A DNA stretch of 64,000 nucleotides from Euonymus europaeus (lineage: Eukaryota > Streptophyta > Magnoliopsida > Celastrales > Celastraceae): contig OY756967.1 of the NCBI GenBank assembly GCA_963580455.1, positions 16,104,022 through 16,168,021 of the forward strand. Reading direction: 5' to 3'. A program made the position numbers and the translations under genes. Under the pieces are notes generated by a model, which was given only the letters and a program-made list of their open reading frames with translations, was not told the DNA's origin and did no database searches. Shown here piece after piece: positions 58,868-64,000 of the stretch (the stretch's first letter is position 1; the number at the start of each line of letters is the position of its first letter).

Positions 58868-59320
58868 TGTTGCACCAAAATAATTCAACATTCAACAATG
58901 GTAGCCTTCAACATTCAACAATGGTTGGTATTCAAGCTTGCCATTGTTGAATATTTGTCCTTGCCATTGCCTATATAAAGGCATGATCTCTTCTTTGTTA
59001 GATACACCAAAAAAATTCACAACAATTGTAGAGAGAAAGAGAGGGTGAGAGTGAGGGAGAAAAGAGAAGTTTTTGTGTTGAGAGATTTTTAGTTTTTCTC
59101 CTAGTTTCAAGAGAGAGTGTCATTGTTCTCTCCTTGTTAAATTAGAGAGCAGGTTGTAATCCTCTGCTTCATAGTGAATTCTTCTATACTGGTCCGTGGT
59201 TTTTACCCTGTTCATTAAGGGGTTTTTCGCGTAAAATCTGTGTGTCCCATTTAGCATTTTACTATTTCAAGTTCATTGGAAGTTGTGATCCTGCTCTATC
59301 CAAACAGTCAATTTACAACG
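58868..59320 (+). repeat. 3' LTR of copia copy 3
   Basis: It follows AAGTGGGAGAAA (polypurine-like) and starts TGTTGCACC; it ends ACAACG, so the terminal CA is mutated. It is about 40 bp shorter than the 5' LTR because it lacks repeat units in U3. Confidence 0.95.
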
Positions 59321-61085
59321 AGTTTCTGTTGTGATATTTGGTTTGTAAGCTTTGGCGGAAATGATATGTATCACTCTTGGCCTTTGGTCTTGTGTGTTTT
59401 TATATATTTGAGAAAAGATTTTAACTGTTTGCATCTGTAGTTGATTGGTGTTTTTTTTTAATTTGTGGTAAATTATTGTTGATGTGATTGGTCTTTATTA
59501 TTTTTCTGAATATTCTAGAATTTCTTGTTCAGTATTTATTCCATAATTTCAGTGGTTTTTTTTTGTATATCTAAAATTTTGTAGTTATATTTTTGGTGTT
59601 ATTCCATCACATTTTTAAAAAAAATTGTTTTTTTTTAAATTGAAACTCTATTTTATATCGTAGTTTTTTGGTAAATTATTTTCACTAAGTTATCTTTATT
59701 TGCGTTTTTAACAGTTTATTTTGGATGGTTTTTCTTTAGATGATAACAATTTATAATATAGTTTGACTTTTGTAATTTTATGGTGATTTTCATCTAAAGT
59801 ATAATGTCATTTATGATAACGTGTTTACTGAATTTATTAGGTTTACCTTTTACTATTTTAGGGCAATGATGTAATTTTTGTGTTGTCAATCATTTATACT
59901 AACAACTTTCTGAATTATATTTGTCAGTGATCGCTTCTTAAATAAAGTAATGATATCATTATATCAATCATTTGTCGAAGAAGTGGAGTATTTATTCATG
60001 GAGAGATATGGTGTTCATTTCAATGTTAAACCAATCCAAGTATTCTGAAATAGTAAAAGGTAACTATAGAAAAGCTTAACTATAGAACTGAACTTGAAGC
60101 TCATTTAATACAGTCGTATATAGAAGAACATGTGTATACATCTTTAATATGAAATTGAATGATTTTTTTTCAGAATTGTTGTTACTGTTACATTTTTATA
60201 GAAGGGTAATAAATTGTATTTGACATTATTAAATTGTATTTGACAAATATTTGCAAGATCCAAAATAAACTCACCTAAACTATTAGATTTTGTGAGAGAG
60301 AGATGAATAATAGAGCGACAATGTTAAACATTGCAAAACTTATGATAGAGATGTTGACAGAACAACTGCGAATTGAAGATATACACACACAAAAAAGGTT
60401 TGATTCTTCCTGTATAGTTTTCAAGCTAAACGAATGAAATTCAAAATTCTAATAGCTAAATTGATGTACTTGAGATATTGTCTCAAGTAATTTCAAATTA
60501 CTCCAATTTGTTTCACCAATTGCACCAAGTTCAATCTCAACAACTGCAAATTGATGATTAATGACTTGAGGAGAAACAGGCGATCTTGATTTTATGCGTT
60601 GATTATGTAGCTTGCACTGTGAAGAATCGGAATGGACTGTCATGGCAAGAGTTGATAAAACGAAGAACACTGAATTAGGTATGGTTGGACGATGAAGGAA
60701 GAAGACAAATGTTGCGAACTTGCATTTAGAGCCTTATAAAAGAGAATTCAATTGAGGAAAGCAATGTAAGTGAAGATAGCAAATGAAATCTTCTGACACC
60801 CAAAGAAAAATTTATGGAAAGGGAAAAAAGGTGGATGAATTAAGTTCTTTGATTAGTAATTTGTTCTCCCAATTGGCACAATCCTCTTTCTTTCTCTGTG
60901 AAAAACCCAGGAACACACTTGCTTATTCGATTTTTCAATAGCAGAGAAGATGCTACAAACCCAGCAAGTAATGCACATAAGTAAACGCAAAAATGAAAAA
61001 TCAAAATCATAACTAAAACATGTTAGATTATAACAACAACAATAAAAATTAAAAGAATTAAATCAATTACAAAATAATGAAAATT
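59321..61085. repeat. Element H core, copy D (truncated)
   Basis: It follows copia copy 3 and matches 4173-5958 of copy A. It stops at 61085 in the middle of H, so the RPA-like part is missing. Only frame V (60449-60670, minus) is notable. Confidence 0.88.
60449..60670 (-). other. Conserved reading frame V of element H, copy D
   Basis: 73 codons are open. Relative to copies A and B, eight residues (LFQLKQKM) are missing through a 24-bp in-frame deletion. Confidence 0.35.
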
Positions 61086-62171
61086 ATTAACATGTTTTAG
61101 GTCTATACAGGCCTCTGGAGATTGATTTATATAATAAATGATGTATTGAGACGATGGTTTCTGAAGGTGATGCAGTTGAGGAAAGGATAATTTTTTCTGA
61201 TGTTTGATTTTTTCTGATGTGCTGTAACTAGTGGATCTGGATGGTGTGTTTACGAATTGGAATACTTGATTGAATTAGCCAGATTGAGCACACTATTGTA
61301 ACTCTTGATGTCATGAAGTAATATCTATGGCTCTGTCTTGCTTGCAATTTTGCAGGGGAAGCAAAGATCATAAATAGTTACATTTATGTGGACATCCATA
61401 GCATTTTACTATTCTGAATATATACTTAGATTTGAGTGCTTCTGTGAGAAAGATTGATATTGATGTAGAATTGTTTCTGATGTTTATACGAGGGAGTGAT
61501 ATCTGGTTGTTGCAGCTGTTGTTTGCATTTTCTCCTTTTTCTTTTTTTTACTTTTTTATTTGATCTGGGTTTCATTTTTGACTTGTCTGCCTTTGTGTTC
61601 CTAATCTATGAGTCTGTTCAGCTTCAAATCAAGCTTTGGACCATTATTGCCTCTTCCTCTATTCAACTCTAATAATTTTAGGTTGGACTAGAAAAAAGAG
61701 GCAGAAAATTAAGGAAGATAAATATGACAAATGGGAGAGGGAGATTGGTACCTAGATTTTGTATTAATTAATTGTGGACAAAACAAGAAAACAAAAATAT
61801 ATTAAAAGATGATTACCTGGCTTGCCCCGTTTCATTAATTCATAGCAGCTGAGAGTTGTGTGTTTAACTTCCTTAACTACAATTAATTCATTAATTTTTT
61901 GTGGAATTTTCTTTAGAGACTCAAGAAACAAAACTAGTTTAAAAATGTGGATATATTTCATCTTTTGTGAGAAAGATTGATATTGATGTAGAATTGTACA
62001 TGTTCCATGTGGTTATATTTTGGATTTTGTTTCAATAAGGATTATATGATTGATTTGTTCGCTAAGAAACTTAGATAGCCACCTATGGATTAATCAAAAT
62101 GATTAGAAAATGGCATGTAGTTCCAGTTGAGATGTGACTCTTGTGTATGTGTTAAATGATAGCTATTAGAA
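61086..62171. other. Region upstream of Harbinger genes
   Basis: About 1.1 kb with no supported gene. A direct repeat of roughly 30 bp (GAGAAAGATTGATATTGATG and on) occurs at about 61446-61475 and 61969-61998. It may include the 5' noncoding part of the Harbinger element; no terminal inverted repeat or TTA duplication could be assigned. Confidence 0.5.
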
Positions 62172-63216
62172 ATGAGTAGAAAGGGAAAAGAACAAGCCAG
62201 TGATGCGAACAGGACAAGGTGGACTGATGAGGCAACTGAAATTTTTATTGATCTTTGTATTAAAGAGTCGAAGAAAATGGGACCAAATGATAAATGGAAT
62301 TGGAGAAGTATTGTTCCGAAATTTGTTGCTTTGAGTCGTGAAGACTTTTCTGGAGGGATTTTGAAAAAAATATATGACAATTTGAAGCAAAATTGGCAAT
62401 TATGGAACAAGCTTAAAGATAAAGAAACAGGATTAGGGTGGAATAGTGTGAGGGGAACTATTGATGCTTCGGATGACTGGTGGAAATCAAGGATTGAGGT
62501 ATGTGCATGATAATACCCTTTTTTATATTTCCTTTTTTTCCTTTTAAATTTCTTATTCAATTCCTTTTACATTTCTTATTGAATCATATCTATCATTAAT
62601 GCATTTGGAGGAGAATCCACAGTATAAAAAGTTTCGTCAAGCGCCGTTGAATTTTGTTGAGAAGCTAGACATTTTATTTAAGGGTAAGGTTGCCACCGGG
62701 GCTAATAGGTTCACAACTGGGATGGCTTCACTTGAGATGTTGGATTCTATGCAGGATGATAGTTATTATACTCCTTACTTTGGAGATGCTTATCTCCCTC
62801 AACCTGAAGAGCAGTCAACTGGTACATCACCAATTGTAGCAACTAGAACTACTTAGGCTTCGGGATCAAGTGGCAAACGATTGAGGGTTGAATCTACTTC
62901 AAAATCAAGAAAGAAAAAGAATGATAGTGTTGATTTGCAGGCAGAGACTAATGCAAACTTTGGCAAAATGGTCGAAGTTTTTCAGGCTCATATTGAGAAG
63001 AAGAAGAATGTTGATCAATCATATGATGATGCAATGGCAACTTTACTAGCACTCAATCTTGGAGATGAAGATGATGCTCTTCTTTACTTTGGTATTCAAC
63101 TCTTTAATGAGGGGTCACAGAGGCAGTTGTTTGTGCGTACTCCTGAGACCAAACGCCTTGGATATCTTCGTACATTATATGTTCAGAGGATGGGTGGAGG
63201 GGCACCAGTTGGATGA
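62172..63216 (+). pseudogene. Harbinger ORF1, Myb/SANT-like DNA-binding protein
   Basis: Exon 1 (62172-62498) starts MSRKGKEQASDANRTRWTDE and carries a Myb/SANT-like domain (RWTDEATEIFIDLCIKE, NWRSIVPKF, ILKKIYDNLKQNWQLWNKL, DDWWKSRIE) at residues 15-108. A GTATGTG..TTGGAG intron joins in phase 0 to exon 2 (62611-63216): ENPQYKKFRQAPLNFVEKLD, a Lys-rich region (SKSRKKKN, possible NLS) and ALNLGDEDDALLYFGIQLF. One in-frame TAG at 62854-62856 (from CAG) interrupts an otherwise complete protein of about 310 codons. In Harbinger elements this protein helps bring the transposase to the nucleus and DNA ends. The single lesion suggests fairly recent loss. Confidence 0.85.
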
Positions 63217-63384
63217 TTGTTATATTATTCTGTTGACAAACTACTTTTTATGTTTATTTTAAGACATCAAGTTTTATGTATTTTGCTTGACATTATGTTT
63301 TATGCAAACTTGCTTGAATATTATTTATTTCCAATTACCTATATGATTATTGATCCCAAGTTTTATTTTTTATGTTGTACAAAT

Positions 63385-64000
63385 ATGGGTGATAGTGATA
63401 GTGACAGTGGTGATGAAACAATTCTTCTCCTTACACATGATATTGTCAAACCAAGAGGAAATCAATTGCATGAAACACACAGAAAAATTATGGATGATAC
63501 AAGATATTGGCCATACTTTAAGGATTGCATTGGAGCAATTGATGGAACTCATATCCTGGCAATTGTGAGTGAAGAAGAATTAGGTCGTTATGTTGGGCGA
63601 AAAGGAGTTCCAACGCAGAATGTGTTGGCAGTATGCGACTTTGATATGTTGTATACCTACGTTTCAGCTGGGTGGGAGGGATCGGCTCATGATATGCGTG
63701 TCCTTGAAGATTCATTACATGGTCATGGACTTGGTTTCCCGCATCTACCTCCAGGTTTGCCTCATTCTATCATAGCTTATTTAAACAAAATAATTTTTTT
63801 TTTATAATGACTTCATACCTATTTATACAGGTAAATATTATTTGGTTGATGTGGGTTATCCGAACAGGACTGGATATCTTGCGCCATACAAAGGTGATAG
63901 ATATCATGCTCCACAATTTTGTGGACCCAGACCTCCTACTGGAAGACGAGAGATATTCAATCATGCACATTCTTCTTCAAGGGGTATCATTGAGCGCACT
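63385..64000 (+). pseudogene. Harbinger transposase (HARBI1-like, DDE), partial
   Basis: It starts MGDSDSDSGDETILLLTHD and reaches QLHETHRKIMDDTRYWPYF; the helix-turn-helix region that normally lies between is missing, so this looks like an internally deleted transposase. The DDE core is present: D in IGAIDGTH (63541), D in GSAHDMRV (63691) and E in GIIERT (63992). Exon 1 ends at 63754 (CCTCCAG, GTTTGCC); a 76-bp intron leads to exon 2 at 63831 (KYYLVDVGYPNRTGYLAPYK). The frame is open from the start codon to the window end. It would cut and paste the element in the nucleus, but probably cannot bind its ends without the HTH. Confidence 0.85.

Larger units (their letters stand above)
54062..59320 (+). 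mobile_element. Ty1/copia element, copy 3 (most complete)
   Basis: LTRs at 54062-54553 and 58868-59320, flanked by AGTTT at 54057-54061 and 59321-59325. It has all domains in copia order without large deletions, about 5.26 kb, and is the reference for lesions in copies 1 and 2. Confidence 0.97.
61086..64000 (+). mobile_element. PIF/Harbinger element, cut by the window edge
   Basis: Two genes in the same direction, a Myb/SANT-like ORF1 (62172-63216) and a HARBI1-like DDE transposase (63385 to the edge), are the standard pair of plant PIF/Harbinger transposons. The left boundary is uncertain; the right end lies outside. Confidence 0.85.

Noticed and set aside
13004..59320. Three independent copia insertions
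   Set aside because: Identical site, identical duplication and shared lesions make one insertion followed by host duplication far more likely.
1..61085. Calling element H a Helitron
   Set aside because: No Rep/helicase domain, no TC..CTRR ends with a 3' hairpin and no AT target could be shown. RPA-like cargo alone is not enough, so I left the class open.
1..64000. tRNA, rRNA or ordinary host genes
   Set aside because: I saw no cloverleaf-compatible stretch with A and B boxes, no rRNA, and no intact multi-exon host gene. Absence is by reading only; a tRNA scan would be decisive.

Overview
The window is a plant nuclear repeat block and I find no ordinary host gene in it. It is AT-rich. Putative introns have GT..AG borders. 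The mobile elements are typical of flowering plants: a Tnt1/Tork-like Ty1/copia element with a tRNA-Met-type primer site, a Ty3/gypsy element of the TAT type (two RNase H domains and an antisense ORF behind pol), a hAT transposase, a PIF/Harbinger gene pair and two large solo LTRs. A eudicot is likely; the species cannot be told. Every large reading frame is interrupted or cut by an edge.

The backbone is a large low-copy repeat, called here 'element H', present as four degenerate copies in the same orientation. Copy A is about 1-7161. Copy B is about 12700-27770 and contains copia-1. Copy C is about 27989-48240, contains copia-2 and is cut by the gypsy element. Copy D is about 48241-61085, contains a solo LTR and copia-3, and stops abruptly at the Harbinger region. 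H carries a row of coding-like pieces on the minus strand: an RPA70-like single-strand DNA-binding protein, two short unidentified exons, a short basic exon, and a coiled-coil protein with a basic tail. It also carries PB1-like domain exons on both strands that look like halves of a rearranged gene. No transposase, Rep/helicase or reverse transcriptase can be tied to H, so its class is open; a Helitron-type element is one possibility because plant Helitrons often carry RPA-like genes.

Layout: 1-7161 H copy A with solo LTR 750-3068; 7162-10934 truncated hAT; 10935-12852 inverted repeat with PB1-like gene pieces; 13004-21044 copia-1, split by an unclassified 2.8-kb insertion; 21045-27976 H copy B with the RPA-like gene; 27877-28085 near-perfect palindrome; 28280-33301 copia-2; 33302-37260 H copy C; 37261-45399 gypsy/TAT without a visible 3' LTR; 45400-48240 rest of H copy C; 48241-54061 a tandem 389-bp duplication, solo LTR 49385-51552 and the coiled-coil gene; 54062-59320 copia-3; 59321-61085 H copy D; 61086-64000 PIF/Harbinger, running off the window.

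The main result is historical. All three copia copies sit at the same base of H with the same 5-bp duplication (AGTTT), and copy A keeps the unoccupied site. Copies 1 and 2 also share gag-pol lesions. Copia therefore inserted once, and H multiplied with an already dead copia inside it. All statements come from reading the sequence by eye; no alignment or database search was run.
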